A stretch of 36,761 nucleotides of DNA from UBA2336 sp037443645 (GCA_037443645.1 JBBINY010000028.1:1-36761), one strand, 5' to 3'. Counted from the stretch's first letter, positions 24,624-33,785 are shown. The notes: generated by a model from the sequence alone, not told the origin. Made by a program: numbers and translations.

Positions 24624-26960
24624 ATGGCAAAAAACCTTGTAATAGTTGAGTCTCCCGCAAAAGCGAAAACGATTGAAAGTTACCTGGGAAAAGAGTTTAA
24701 AGTAACTTCCAGCATGGGGCATGTGCGTGATTTGCCGAAGGGTGGAGATGCTATTGATGTTGAAAACGGATACGAACCCACCTATGAAGTCAGTCCTGAT
24801 AAGAAGGAAGTAATTGAAAAACTCAAAAAGCTTTCGGAGGATGCCGACATGGTTTACCTGGCGAGTGATGAAGATCGTGAAGGAGAGGCCATATCCTGGC
24901 ACCTGAAGGAAGTGCTGAACCTTAATGACAGGAAAATCAGGCGGATTGTTTTTACCGAAATTACCAAAAAGGCAATTCTTAATGCCATGGAGAATCCGCG
25001 CGGCATTGATATTGACCTGGTTAATGCCCAACAGGCACGCAGGGTGCTCGACCGGCTGGTGGGGTACGAACTTTCACCCATCCTGTGGAAGAAAATCAAA
25101 ACAGGTCTTTCCGCAGGCCGGGTACAATCAGTTGCCGTGCGGCTTGTGGTTGAGCGCGAGCGTGAGATTGCTGATTTTAAAGTAAAGAGTTCTTACCGGG
25201 TGGTTGCCTTGTTCGACCTGGGTAATGGGAGACAGCTGCAGGCCGAACTGGGCGAGCGCTTTGAAAAAGAAGAACAGGCACTGGAGTTTCTGGAATCATG
25301 CAAAGGAGCGGTTTACACGATAACAGACCTGCAGACGAAGCCAGCTAAACGGTCTCCGGCTCCGCCTTTTACCACCTCTACACTTCAACAGGAAGCTGCC
25401 CGAAAACTTGGTTTCTCTGTTTCTCAAACCATGGTTGTGGCACAGAAGCTTTACGAAGCCGGTAAGATTAGCTATATGCGTACCGATTCCGTAAATCTGT
25501 CGGATGAGGCGCAACAAGGAGCAAAGCAGCAGATAGTAACGGCCTATGGTGATGCCTTTGTTCAACTTCGGCAGTACAAAACAAAAGCATCGGGGGCACA
25601 AGAGGCTCATGAGGCCATTCGTCCAACTGATTTTTCAGTGCTTGACCCGGGCATGGACCGGAATGCATCGCGACTCTATGAGTTGATCTGGAAACGGGCA
25701 ATTGCCTCCCAAATGGCTGATGCCGAACTTGAGAAGACTACCGCAGTTATCACCATATCCACAAACCAGCGCACCCTTACGGCAAGTGGTGAAGTGGTTA
25801 AGTTTGAAGGTTTTTTAACGGTGTATATGGAGTCAGGCGATGATGACGATGACCAGGAAAACGGAAAGGTACTGCCTCCACTTACTATAGGACAGCAACT
25901 CGTGCTTAACGAGTTGGTTGCGCGCCAGAGTTTTTCACGCACACCGCCAAGGTACACCGAAGCGAGCCTGGTTAAGAAACTCGAAGAAATGGGTATTGGC
26001 CGCCCTTCAACGTATGCGCCTACCATATCCACGATACAGAAACGCGGATATGTTGTTAAAGAAAATCGTGAGGGCGTTGAGCGTGAATACAACGTATTTT
26101 CCCTGGCACAGAATGAAATTTCCCGACACAAGGAAACAGAAATTACCGGTGCCGAAAAGAATAAGCTGTTCCCTACCAACACGGCCATGGTCGTTAACGA
26201 TTTTCTGGTAGAACACTTTCCTGATATTACCGATTACTCATTTACTTCCGAAATCGAACTTGAATTCGATGAGATAGCCGAAGGCAAACTGGAGTGGAAG
26301 AAAATGATAGACGATTTCTATAAACCATTCAGTAAAAAGGTAAAGAAAACTGAGCAGGTTGAACGATCTTCTGTTGGGCGAAGCCGGGAATTAGGGGTTG
26401 ACCCAAAAACCGGAAAAAATGTTTATGCAAAGCTGGGGAAGTTTGGTGCCTATGTGCAAATCGGGGAAAACCCTGATGACAATGGCGGGGAGAAGCCAAA
26501 ATTCGCAAGTTTGCGTCCCGGGCAGTTTATAGAAAGTATATCGCTTGATGACGCCCTTGAGTTAATGAAGATGCCACGCCAAATGGGCGAGTTTGAAGGG
26601 AAGGCTGTAGTGGTTGGCATTGGCCGGTTTGGACCATTCGTTCTCCATGATAAAAAGTATGTATCAATCTCCAGGGAAGATGACCCCTATACAGTGACGC
26701 TGGAAAGGTGTATCGAACTGATCCAGAATAAGCGTGTGGCTGATGCCAATAAAACGATTAAGACCTTTGAAGAGAATCCGGATATCCAGGTATTAAATGG
26801 CCGTTTTGGTCCTTATATCAAAGCAGGGAAAAAAAATGTTAAGATTCCGAAAGACAAAGATCCAAAGGAGTTAACTCTTGAGGAATGTGTTGCGATGGCA
26901 GAGGCTGCACCGGAACGTAAGGGCCGTGGTTTTCCGCGCAGAAAGAAATCATCCGAGTAA
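24624..26960 (+). CDS. topA: DNA topoisomerase I (type IA)
   Basis: This 778-residue enzyme relaxes negatively supercoiled DNA. The N-terminal Toprim domain holds the metal-binding D82, D84 and E88 (SDEDREGE). The catalytic tyrosine is Y284 in SYMRTDSVNLS. QQARRVLDRLVGYELSP and GLSAGRVQSVAVRL are also typical. The C-terminal part has three beta-type Topo_C repeats (KFGAYVQIG, RFGPFVLH and RFGPYIKAG) instead of the zinc fingers of E. coli TopA, and ends in a basic tail. It heads a unit with the sirtuin (2-nt gap) and coaX. Confidence 0.96.
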   Translation: MAKNLVIVESPAKAKTIESYLGKEFKVTSSMGHVRDLPKGGDAIDVENGYEPTYEVSPDKKEVIEKLKKLSEDADMVYLASDEDREGEAISWHLKEVLNLNDRKIRRIVFTEITKKAILNAMENPRGIDIDLVNAQQARRVLDRLVGYELSPILWKKIKTGLSAGRVQSVAVRLVVEREREIADFKVKSSYRVVALFDLGNGRQLQAELGERFEKEEQALEFLESCKGAVYTITDLQTKPAKRSPAPPFTTSTLQQEAARKLGFSVSQTMVVAQKLYEAGKISYMRTDSVNLSDEAQQGAKQQIVTAYGDAFVQLRQYKTKASGAQEAHEAIRPTDFSVLDPGMDRNASRLYELIWKRAIASQMADAELEKTTAVITISTNQRTLTASGEVVKFEGFLTVYMESGDDDDDQENGKVLPPLTIGQQLVLNELVARQSFSRTPPRYTEASLVKKLEEMGIGRPSTYAPTISTIQKRGYVVKENREGVEREYNVFSLAQNEISRHKETEITGAEKNKLFPTNTAMVVNDFLVEHFPDITDYSFTSEIELEFDEIAEGKLEWKKMIDDFYKPFSKKVKKTEQVERSSVGRSRELGVDPKTGKNVYAKLGKFGAYVQIGENPDDNGGEKPKFASLRPGQFIESISLDDALELMKMPRQMGEFEGKAVVVGIGRFGPFVLHDKKYVSISREDDPYTVTLERCIELIQNKRVADANKTIKTFEENPDIQVLNGRFGPYIKAGKKNVKIPKDKDPKELTLEECVAMAEAAPERKGRGFPRRKKSSE

Positions 26961-26962
26961 GC

Positions 26963-27652
26963 ATGAAAAAGCTGGTGGTGTTGACCGGGGCAGGCATTAG
27001 TGCCGAGAGCGGCATCCCCACCTTTCGTGATGCCGGTGGCTTATGGGAGGGATACCGTGTGGAGGATGTAGCCTCACCGGAGGGATGGCAGCGAAATCCT
27101 GAAATGGTTCTCGAATTTTATAATCAGCGCAGAAGAAAGGCACTTGATGTTGAACCCAATGAAGGACACCGGGTTATTGCCGAGCTGGAAAGTCACTTCC
27201 AGGTAACGGTAGTAACGCAAAATGTTGATAACCTGCATGAGCGGGCAGGATCTACCCATGTTGTTCATCTTCACGGCAGTTTGTTTGAATCGAGAAGTAC
27301 GGCAGATGATGGCCTGATTTACCCGATTAAGGGATGGGAACTTAACCTGGGCGATACATGTGAGAAAGGCTTTCAGCTCCGGCCCAACATTGTGTGGTTC
27401 GGAGAGTTGGTTCCGCGTATGGAGGAAGCAATTGTATATGCCGGTCAGGCCGATGTTTTCATGGTGGTGGGTACTTCCCTTGCGGTTTACCCTGCTGCCG
27501 GCTTGATTCATTATGTTCGGTATGATATACCTAAATTTGTTGTCGATCCTAACCTGCCCGATGTACGCGGTGTCTCCAACCTTACAATGGTTTCAGATAA
27601 GGCAAGTGTCGGATTGCGGAGCATCAAACAAAAACTACTTGAATTAACATGA
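26963..27652 (+). CDS. cobB: NAD-dependent protein deacylase (sirtuin), zinc-site cysteines missing
   Basis: This 229-residue Sir2-family enzyme removes acyl groups from lysines using NAD. The NAD site GAGISAESGIPTFRD is at residues 9-23, QNVDNLHERAG at 86-96 and the catalytic histidine is H104. Y53 and R56 form the YxxR pair that favours succinyl and other acidic acyl groups (class III, SIRT5/CobB-like). The four zinc-binding cysteines usual between H104 and the NAD-loop are absent. Only C133 remains. It overlaps coaX by 4 nt. Acidic-acyl preference is inferred from the YxxR pair alone. Confidence 0.88.
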   Translation: MKKLVVLTGAGISAESGIPTFRDAGGLWEGYRVEDVASPEGWQRNPEMVLEFYNQRRRKALDVEPNEGHRVIAELESHFQVTVVTQNVDNLHERAGSTHVVHLHGSLFESRSTADDGLIYPIKGWELNLGDTCEKGFQLRPNIVWFGELVPRMEEAIVYAGQADVFMVVGTSLAVYPAAGLIHYVRYDIPKFVVDPNLPDVRGVSNLTMVSDKASVGLRSIKQKLLELT

Positions 27653-28413
27653 TACTGGTTCTGGATATTGGTAACTCTGATGTGACCCTTGGCCTTGCTA
27701 ACGGAAAAGCGTGGGCTCATGTATGGCGCATTCCTGCAGTTGCCGACCGTCCCGAACTTTTTTACGGCATCAAGATAAGAGAGTTTTTTTCGGAAGCCGG
27801 TATTCAAACCACTGACGTAACGCGCATCATTCTGAGCAGCGTGGTTCCTAACCTCACCGATAAAATAATTAATGTTACCGTAACTCTTTTTGAAAAAAAC
27901 CCGGTTGTTTTAGGCCCGGAAATATATCCGAAACTCCCTGTTAAAGTTCTTAACCCGTATGAAATCGGCAGCGACCTGGTAGCCAACGCGGTTGCTGCGT
28001 ATTCAGCCTACCGGTCCAATTGTGTGGTGGTTGACTTTGGTACAGCGCTAACATTTACCACCATTTCGGCCTCCGGAAATATTCTGGGTGTAGCAATTGT
28101 TCCAGGCCTTAAAACCGCCATTCGGGCACTTTCTCAGAATACCGCCAAACTTTTTGATGTGCCGTTGGAGTTACCCCAGTCGGTGCTCGGTAAGAATACC
28201 GTGCACGCCATTCAGGCGGGCATCTTAATGGGGTATGAAGGGTTGGTGAAGTCGATGCTTGAGCGGATAAAAACTGAACTTAATGATCCGCAGTTGCAAT
28301 CCATAGCCACCGGGGGGCTATCATCCATCATTACCCCGCTAAGCGGCACATTTACTGAAATCGATCCGAACCTGACCCTCAACGGGTTGCGCCTTGTTGC
28401 CGAGAGGCTTTAG
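27649..28413 (+). CDS. coaX: Type III pantothenate kinase
   Basis: This 254-residue enzyme phosphorylates pantothenate in the first step of CoA synthesis. Type III features are DIGNSDVTLGL at residues 6-16, GSDLVANA with D109, and DFGTALTFT from D129, all of the ASKHA fold. It is unrelated to E. coli CoaA. Its ATG overlaps the stop of the sirtuin gene (ATGA), and its stop abuts the stop of the convergent tlpA-like gene with no base between. Confidence 0.95.
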   Translation: MILVLDIGNSDVTLGLANGKAWAHVWRIPAVADRPELFYGIKIREFFSEAGIQTTDVTRIILSSVVPNLTDKIINVTVTLFEKNPVVLGPEIYPKLPVKVLNPYEIGSDLVANAVAAYSAYRSNCVVVDFGTALTFTTISASGNILGVAIVPGLKTAIRALSQNTAKLFDVPLELPQSVLGKNTVHAIQAGILMGYEGLVKSMLERIKTELNDPQLQSIATGGLSSIITPLSGTFTEIDPNLTLNGLRLVAERL

Positions 28414-29025
28414 TTATTCCGCAGCAAGTTCCTCCAGGTACTTTTTGAACTTTAACGTATCGAAATTGGTAGCTCCAACTTTTTTCTGTACCACCTTTCC
28501 CTGTTTGTTAATGATGAATGTAGTGGGGATTGAAGGTACTGAGAGTTGTTGAGTAAGTCCTCCACTGGGCATAAATACCGGAAATGTATACTGTTTATCG
28601 GTAATGTATTTTTTAACTTTTTGTTGCTGACCTTCCTGATCGATGGACAGCATAATAAACCGGATGTCCTCTGCTTCATACAGGTTTTTATACAGGTTTT
28701 GGATGCCAGGCATCTCGGCTCTGCAGGGCCCGCACCAGGTAGCCCACAGGTTTAGAAAAATAACCTTCCCTTTGTAGTCAGTCAAACTAAATTTTTTGCC
28801 CTGAAGGTCCTTCAGGGTAAAATCATAATTAAAATTCTCCAGCACGCTGGTTTCCTCATTGAACTCGTTAAAGCCGGCCAAAAGCAGGATTCGGTTTGTT
28901 ACTCCGCTGATCCCTGCAAACAGGCCGGTGTAGCGCATAATAAGAATGATGACAAGGACGATCAACCAGGGTTTGGTGATTCGGAGAAAGGAATAGATTT
29001 TTTTTCTTTCGGGAAGTAAATTCAT
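28414..29025 (-). CDS. TlpA-family thioredoxin-like protein, membrane anchored
   Basis: This 203-residue protein has a single membrane segment at about residues 18-37, followed by a periplasmic AhpC/TSA-thioredoxin domain. The redox site is C98-G-P-C101 in LWATWCGPCRAEMP and the cis-proline is P167 (SIPTTF). Members reduce disulfides in envelope proteins, for example during cytochrome c maturation. No cytochrome genes are nearby, so the target is unknown. It diverges from the 588-residue exported protein. Confidence 0.88.
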   Translation of the reverse strand: MNLLPERKKIYSFLRITKPWLIVLVIILIMRYTGLFAGISGVTNRILLLAGFNEFNEETSVLENFNYDFTLKDLQGKKFSLTDYKGKVIFLNLWATWCGPCRAEMPGIQNLYKNLYEAEDIRFIMLSIDQEGQQQKVKKYITDKQYTFPVFMPSGGLTQQLSVPSIPTTFIINKQGKVVQKKVGATNFDTLKFKKYLEELAAE

Positions 29026-29099
29026 TTTTGGCGCAGTTCTTGGTTCAAATTAGGCAATAATCAGAAATTAAGTAATTTCGGGCAGCAACGATTAATGAG

Positions 29100-30866
29100 A
29101 TGGCAAAATTACTCCAAATCATTCTCTTACTTTTAATTTCATTGACCTGCTTTGCTCAGAAATATAAGTACAAAGATATTTTTTCGTTGCTTAGCACCAA
29201 TCAATATGAGAACGCTGAGCCATTCCTGAAAAAGTACCTTAAGGAAACCACAGATAACCCAAATGCATACCTCTACATGGGTATAATTTATGAGCAAAAA
29301 ACTTCAAAGGATGATGTGCTAAAGAATACACAACAGGCCATCGTTAACATGGATTCAGCCATCATGCTGTTCAATAAGGCCAACGGGATGATTACGGAGA
29401 AGGAAATAAAAAAGGAAAAGGACTATTACGCCATGTACACCCAACGCGACCTGCGGACGGGCGTTATGGAAATTAAACTGGCACATATCCAACATGATTT
29501 ACAGACCCGAATGAGTGCACTTCGTGAGCGCATCGATAAAGTAAAGATGGTAAAACACTATTTCAATGAAACCCAGGCAAACTACAGCAAGTGCAATGAG
29601 ACATTTAAATTGTTCCAGCAGGGATACCCAAGTTTGCGCGAGTTTTACTTGCGGGCCAATGACCGGGTTGTGATTGAACTTAAAGAACTTGCTACGTCCT
29701 TTGACGCAGCATCGAAAGCATTTGAAAATTATAAGACCAGCCTGAATAACCTGGGAAAGTCTCCCTATAACCAAAGCTGGAACCTGAAAGAGATTAAGGA
29801 CTTTAAAAGCGATGGCACTGAAATGACTGACTTTTACCAGAATAATCTCGTGATATGGAACTATAAGGCGTTTGCCGACCAAACTTTGAAAATGATCGAT
29901 GAGTTGAAACCTATACGCAACGATCTGGTTACCTACGATATCGGGATTAACAACCTGGCCGATAAATTGAAAACAGATTCCGTGTCCGTAAGCAGCGGGC
30001 TGGCTAAACTGGCAGAAAGCCTGTTGAGTGATAAACTTAAGAGGTTTGATCCTGAGCCACTTCCTATGGAAGTGTTGGCGCTTAAGATGGCTGACCTTGA
30101 ATACAAATCTTCTTTGATGGAGACGAAACGTTACCGGGATTCGGCAAACGTTTATCTTCATTTAGAGCTTACAAAAGCTGAAATCAAGCGGCTGAGAAAA
30201 GTAGACAGCCTTGCTGTAAAGCTCATGATGCGGAATATTGATGAGGAGACGTTGAACTACCAACATTTCGTTACCAGCACGTATAACAGCACAGCACTTT
30301 TAAAAAGTTGGATAAAAGCAGAGCGTGAATATGCCGATCGGGAAATGAAAAGAAAATATGAGGAACTGGCGTTACGTACCGAGTCAATTAACTGGTTAAT
30401 CAGCGGAAATGACTCGATACCCCTGAATACCTTGCGGAAATCTAAATTTAAGCCGGTTCTTGTCGACTCAAAATATACGGTAGGCATTTTGTTCAGCGAT
30501 TCATTAAATGGTGAAGGATACTTTTACAACATCACCCCATCAAGAAAGCCCACGATTAAAGCCAGGTTCGCACTGGATAAACCCAATCTGAAAGAACGGG
30601 TGCTGCACCTTACTAAAGCGCAAATCACCTCTGATCCGGGAGAGAATGTATTTTTTATTCTCCTTTGGCTGGACAAGACGGTGAAAGATCAATATCCGGC
30701 AACATTGGCGAAAATATACAGGTCCGATGGGTTATCCTGGAACACAAACCTGATGCTTCCGTTTGTGCCGGAAGCGATGCAATTTAGGCCTGACACGGGT
30801 GATTTGTTGGTGATGGCGGGAGAGGATAAAACCCTGCTGATTGATAAAGCCGGTAAGGTTAAGTAG
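29100..30866 (+). CDS. Exported 588-residue protein of unknown function
   Basis: The protein starts with a signal peptide (MAKLLQIILLLLISLTCFAQ, probable cleavage before Q20). Residues 25-100 contain a TPR-like helical part (NQYENAEPFLKKYLKET through NPNAYLYMGIIYE). Residues 100-400 are long charged helices, probably coiled coil. The last 150 residues look beta-rich (KPVLVDSKYTVGILFSDS, RPDTGDLLVMAGEDKTLLID). I do not recognise a named family. Similar long exported helical proteins occur in Cytophagales. It is expected in the periplasm. Its stop abuts that of the next, convergent gene. Confidence 0.7.
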   Translation: MAKLLQIILLLLISLTCFAQKYKYKDIFSLLSTNQYENAEPFLKKYLKETTDNPNAYLYMGIIYEQKTSKDDVLKNTQQAIVNMDSAIMLFNKANGMITEKEIKKEKDYYAMYTQRDLRTGVMEIKLAHIQHDLQTRMSALRERIDKVKMVKHYFNETQANYSKCNETFKLFQQGYPSLREFYLRANDRVVIELKELATSFDAASKAFENYKTSLNNLGKSPYNQSWNLKEIKDFKSDGTEMTDFYQNNLVIWNYKAFADQTLKMIDELKPIRNDLVTYDIGINNLADKLKTDSVSVSSGLAKLAESLLSDKLKRFDPEPLPMEVLALKMADLEYKSSLMETKRYRDSANVYLHLELTKAEIKRLRKVDSLAVKLMMRNIDEETLNYQHFVTSTYNSTALLKSWIKAEREYADREMKRKYEELALRTESINWLISGNDSIPLNTLRKSKFKPVLVDSKYTVGILFSDSLNGEGYFYNITPSRKPTIKARFALDKPNLKERVLHLTKAQITSDPGENVFFILLWLDKTVKDQYPATLAKIYRSDGLSWNTNLMLPFVPEAMQFRPDTGDLLVMAGEDKTLLIDKAGKVK

Positions 30867-31319
30867 TTAAGCTGCGCCAACCAGTTTTTTCCAATCCTGA
30901 AAACGCATATCAATGCGTGTTTTCATTTTCTCGTAATTCTCCCAGCTGTCGGTAACATGATAAATGGAAGGAAGCGTTTTAACAAGAATTTCATCGTAGT
31001 CATTCCGGTACAATCCACCCCCGTAATAGTAATAGGTAAACATGTTTCCTTGCCGGTTAAATAATTCGTAACCCAGGTAGCCATCCCAGATCTCACTAAG
31101 AATGGTACAGGAAATTTCCCGCCTCTTGAAACGAAAGATCTGTATTGAGGCCTCGTCCTCAAAATACTCAGAGTACAAGTCACTATCGATGATCCACCCC
31201 AGGTACATCCCAATGTGAACATAGGCCTGTTCAATGGGCAATGAATCAGGGAAATTGCCAAGAAAATGTGATTTGGCGTTGTCGTAGATGGTTTTTTGAA
31301 TTTCTGCTTTTCGTTCCAT
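30867..31319 (-). CDS. Hypothetical cytoplasmic protein (150 residues)
   Basis: This is a 150-residue protein without signal or membrane segments. The N-terminal part has YDNAKSHFLGNFPDSLPIEQAYVHIGMYLGWIIDSDLYSEYF, a pattern I have seen in small uncharacterised proteins of several phyla, perhaps related to antitoxin or immunity-type proteins. The middle is aromatic (NMFTYYYYGGGLYRNDYDE). No catalytic motif can be named and the link to any toxin system is not shown. The neighbours are unrelated. Confidence 0.65.
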   Translation of the reverse strand: MERKAEIQKTIYDNAKSHFLGNFPDSLPIEQAYVHIGMYLGWIIDSDLYSEYFEDEASIQIFRFKRREISCTILSEIWDGYLGYELFNRQGNMFTYYYYGGGLYRNDYDEILVKTLPSIYHVTDSWENYEKMKTRIDMRFQDWKKLVGAA

Positions 31320-31393
31320 AGTACAATGTTACTCAAAATCACCGAGACCCCTGCTTATTGATTTTTGAGATTTTCATTGGGTGTAGGGTATTT

Positions 31394-32101
31394 TTAGAAA
31401 TTCCTGTTTATCAAACTGATGATATGGCAGGCCGCCAGTCCGGCTGTTTCCGTTCTTAACCGGTAGGCTCCTAATGATACGGCTATAAAAGCATTTTCTT
31501 TGGCTAAGGCCAGTTCATCGGGGGTAAAATCTCCTTCAGGTCCAATAGCCACAGTGCATGCACTGCCTGCGGAAGCGGCATCCATCAAGTGGGGGTGGGC
31601 TTCATCACTTCCGTACGCGATGAATTTTTCACCCCCCTGAACACAGAGAAGGAAATCAGAAAATGAGCAGATCGGATCGAGTACAGGCAGGTAGGGTTGC
31701 AGCGACTGCTTCATGGCGCTGGTTACAATTTTTTTTAACCTGTCTGTTTTAATTACTGTGCGTTCTGTATGTGCGGTTTGTATGAACGAGATCCGGTCAA
31801 TGCCCAGTTCAACGCATTTTTCTACCATCCATTCCATCCGGTCGGTATGCTTGGTAGGAGCAATGGCCAGCCTAAAGGAGTATCCCCGGGGTTTATTGAG
31901 TAGTATGCGTTGAACCTGGAAAAAGCATTGAGTTGAATCAGCCTGGGTAATACTGGCCTCGAAAACAGACCCGTTACCATCGGTGATGTAGATGGTATCG
32001 CCTGTTTTTTTTCGCAATACTTTAATGCAGTGGCGTGATTCTTCCGGATTGAGGCTTGTAATTCCTGAAGAAATCCCGGGCTGAAAAAACAGGTTTTGCA
32101 T
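31394..32101 (-). CDS. rsmE: 16S rRNA (uracil1498-N3)-methyltransferase
   Basis: This 235-residue SPOUT-class enzyme methylates U1498 of 16S rRNA. An N-terminal PUA-like part (SRHCIKVLRKKTGD) precedes the knotted methyltransferase domain with APTKHTDRMEWMVEKCVELG at about residues 88-107, TVAIGPEGDFTPDE and the C-terminal SLGAYRLRTETAGLAA. It starts 11 nt after the end of the acyl-CoA-binding protein gene and is probably co-transcribed with it. Confidence 0.94.
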   Translation of the reverse strand: MQNLFFQPGISSGITSLNPEESRHCIKVLRKKTGDTIYITDGNGSVFEASITQADSTQCFFQVQRILLNKPRGYSFRLAIAPTKHTDRMEWMVEKCVELGIDRISFIQTAHTERTVIKTDRLKKIVTSAMKQSLQPYLPVLDPICSFSDFLLCVQGGEKFIAYGSDEAHPHLMDAASAGSACTVAIGPEGDFTPDELALAKENAFIAVSLGAYRLRTETAGLAACHIISLINRNF

Positions 32102-32112
32102 ACCCTGCTGTT

Positions 32113-32376
32113 TTAGCGGTAAGCTTCATAAAGACCGTTCATGAAATCAACATACTGCTGCATTGCCTGTTCACGCGATTTTCCTTTCAGTTCAGCCCAT
32201 GCATCATACTTAGCAATTGCCTTAAAGTCAAATCCGCCTGGTCGCTCTCCGGTCACGTCACCCTCTGTGGCCTGCTTGTACAACGCATAGAGCTGAAGTA
32301 ATTCTTCGTTGGTTGGCCGTTTGGTCAATTCCTTTGATCGGGCAACAGCCTGGTTGAAATGGTCAGTAAGTTCCAT
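32113..32376 (-). CDS. Acyl-CoA-binding protein
   Basis: This small cytosolic protein binds long-chain acyl-CoA esters. I use the ATG at 32376, giving 87 residues. An in-frame TTG at 32421 would add 15 residues but lies across a hairpin. The ligand residues of bovine ACBP are all present at an offset of +2: Y30, Y33, K34, K56 and Y75. Length equals the classical 86-87 residues. It precedes rsmE by 11 nt and follows citrate synthase across a 54-nt gap containing a terminator whose T-run ends just before the ATG. Confidence 0.9.
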   Translation of the reverse strand: MELTDHFNQAVARSKELTKRPTNEELLQLYALYKQATEGDVTGERPGGFDFKAIAKYDAWAELKGKSREQAMQQYVDFMNGLYEAYR

Positions 32377-32412
32377 GAAAAAATTAAAGGCTGAAAGTAA
32401 TCCTTCAGCCTT
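32377..32412 (-). terminator. Rho-independent terminator between gltA and the ACBP gene
   Basis: A perfect 9-bp stem AAGGCTGAA/TTCAGCCTT (32404-32412 and 32387-32395, minus strand) with an 8-nt loop is followed by TTTAATTTTTTC. The T-run ends at the ATG of the acyl-CoA-binding protein gene, so the latter must either be read through or use its own promoter. Confidence 0.75.
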
Positions 32413-32430
32413 ACAATTCAAATTAGAAAG

Positions 32431-33717
32431 TCAACGCTTGTCAATTGGGACAAAAGGCTTGACTGTTTTACCGGTATAGATCTGGCGGGGTCTTCCAATG
32501 GGTTCGCCCTGATCGCGTAATTCCTTCCACTGGGCTATCCAGCCGGGCAGGCGGCCCATGGCAAACATTACGGTAAACATATCTACCGGAATGCCAAGTG
32601 CCCGGTAAATGATACCCGAGTAAAAGTCAACGTTAGGGTATAATTTCCTCTCAACGAAGTAAGGGTCCTTTAGTGCAATCTCTTCCAGTTTTTTAGCGAT
32701 TTCGAGAATTGGATCGTTAACGCCCAGTTTCTGCAGCACATCATCGGCAGCTTTTTTAATGATCTTCGCCCGTGGATCGAAGTTTTTGTAAACGCGGTGT
32801 CCGAAACCCATTAACCGGAATGGATCGTTTTTGTCTTTTGCTTTGTCGATCCACTTATCAATGTTTCCGCCATCTTTCCGGATACTTTCCAGCATGATGA
32901 TCACCTCCTGGTTGGCCCCTCCGTGCAGCGGTCCCCACAGGGCATTGATTCCGGCAGAAATGGCGGAATAAATACTGGCTTTGGATGATCCTACAATTCG
33001 CACGGTTGAGGTGGAGCAATTTTGTTCGTGGTCGGCATGGAGGATAAAAAGTTTATCCAGGGCATTGGCTACTACAGGATCAACTTCATAATCCTGGCCG
33101 GGCAGTGCGAACATCATCTTTAAAAAGCGTGCGCAATAATCCAGTTTGTTGTCAGGGTAATTTACCGGATGACCAATGGCATTTTTGTACGACCATGCCG
33201 CAAAAGTTGGCATTTTTCCCAGCGACCGGATGATGCTCAGGTAAACACCATCAGGGGGCCGGTTGGGATTGAGCGATTCCGGATAAAACGCAGTTTGGGC
33301 ACAGAAGAGGGATGAGAGAACGCCCATAGGGTGGGAGGTGGATGGGAACCCGTCAAGTATCTTCTTAATGTCTTCGTGAACCAGGGTGCGCTTGGTGATA
33401 TCGGTTGTAAATTTCTGGTACTCCGCCTTTGTAGGCAGTTCACCAAATATCAGCAGATAGGCAACTTCCAGAAAGTTTGACTTTTCAGCCAGCTCTTCGA
33501 TGGCATAGCCCCGGTAATGCAGTACCCCCTGCTCGCCATCCAGAAAGGTAATTGCACTTTTTGTTGATCCGGTGTTTTTGTAACCGATATCAAGTGTGAT
33601 GTAGCCGGTTTTATCGCGCAGTTCGCTGATGTCAATCGCCAGTTCCTTTTCCGATCCTTCGATTACAGGAAAGGAATATGATTTACCGTCAATAATAAGT
33701 TCAACCGATTTTGCCAT
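32431..33717 (-). CDS. gltA: Citrate synthase (type II)
   Basis: This 428-residue enzyme condenses acetyl-CoA and oxaloacetate to citrate in the TCA cycle. The catalytic triad is H265 (GPLHGGANQE), H307 (GFGHRVYKNFDPRA) and D364. Length and these motifs match the E. coli-type enzyme, which is normally a hexamer regulated by NADH. A T-rich terminator follows. A leader of about 18 nt from a TATCTTTA box (33742-33749) is likely. Confidence 0.97.
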   Translation of the reverse strand: MAKSVELIIDGKSYSFPVIEGSEKELAIDISELRDKTGYITLDIGYKNTGSTKSAITFLDGEQGVLHYRGYAIEELAEKSNFLEVAYLLIFGELPTKAEYQKFTTDITKRTLVHEDIKKILDGFPSTSHPMGVLSSLFCAQTAFYPESLNPNRPPDGVYLSIIRSLGKMPTFAAWSYKNAIGHPVNYPDNKLDYCARFLKMMFALPGQDYEVDPVVANALDKLFILHADHEQNCSTSTVRIVGSSKASIYSAISAGINALWGPLHGGANQEVIIMLESIRKDGGNIDKWIDKAKDKNDPFRLMGFGHRVYKNFDPRAKIIKKAADDVLQKLGVNDPILEIAKKLEEIALKDPYFVERKLYPNVDFYSGIIYRALGIPVDMFTVMFAMGRLPGWIAQWKELRDQGEPIGRPRQIYTGKTVKPFVPIDKR

Positions 33718-33741
33718 ATCTTTTGTTTTTACTGATCTTTT

Positions 33742-33749
33742 TAAAGATA
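33742..33749 (-). promoter_or_regulatory. Putative -7 element of gltA
   Basis: On the minus strand TATCTTTA differs from TAnnTTTG at the last base. It lies 25 nt before the gltA ATG in the 68-nt gap behind the prohibitin gene. The upstream partner is a T-run and not a clear TTG. Confidence 0.35.
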
Positions 33750-33785
33750 ACAGTTACCCGGTTCAAAAAAACAGGGCACCGCCAT

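Noticed and set aside
24468..25031. Long minus-strand open frame across the topA start
   Set aside because: It lies antisense to the conserved Toprim domain, and its translation looks random, with no family motif.
30867..31319. Toxin-antitoxin or immunity gene
   Set aside because: The sequence only vaguely suggests small immunity-type proteins, and no toxin gene is adjacent.
31360..31378. Possible third copy of the dispersed repeat (ATTTTTGAGAT)
   Set aside because: It shares only 11 bases with the repeat, which is too short to separate from chance in AT-rich sequence.
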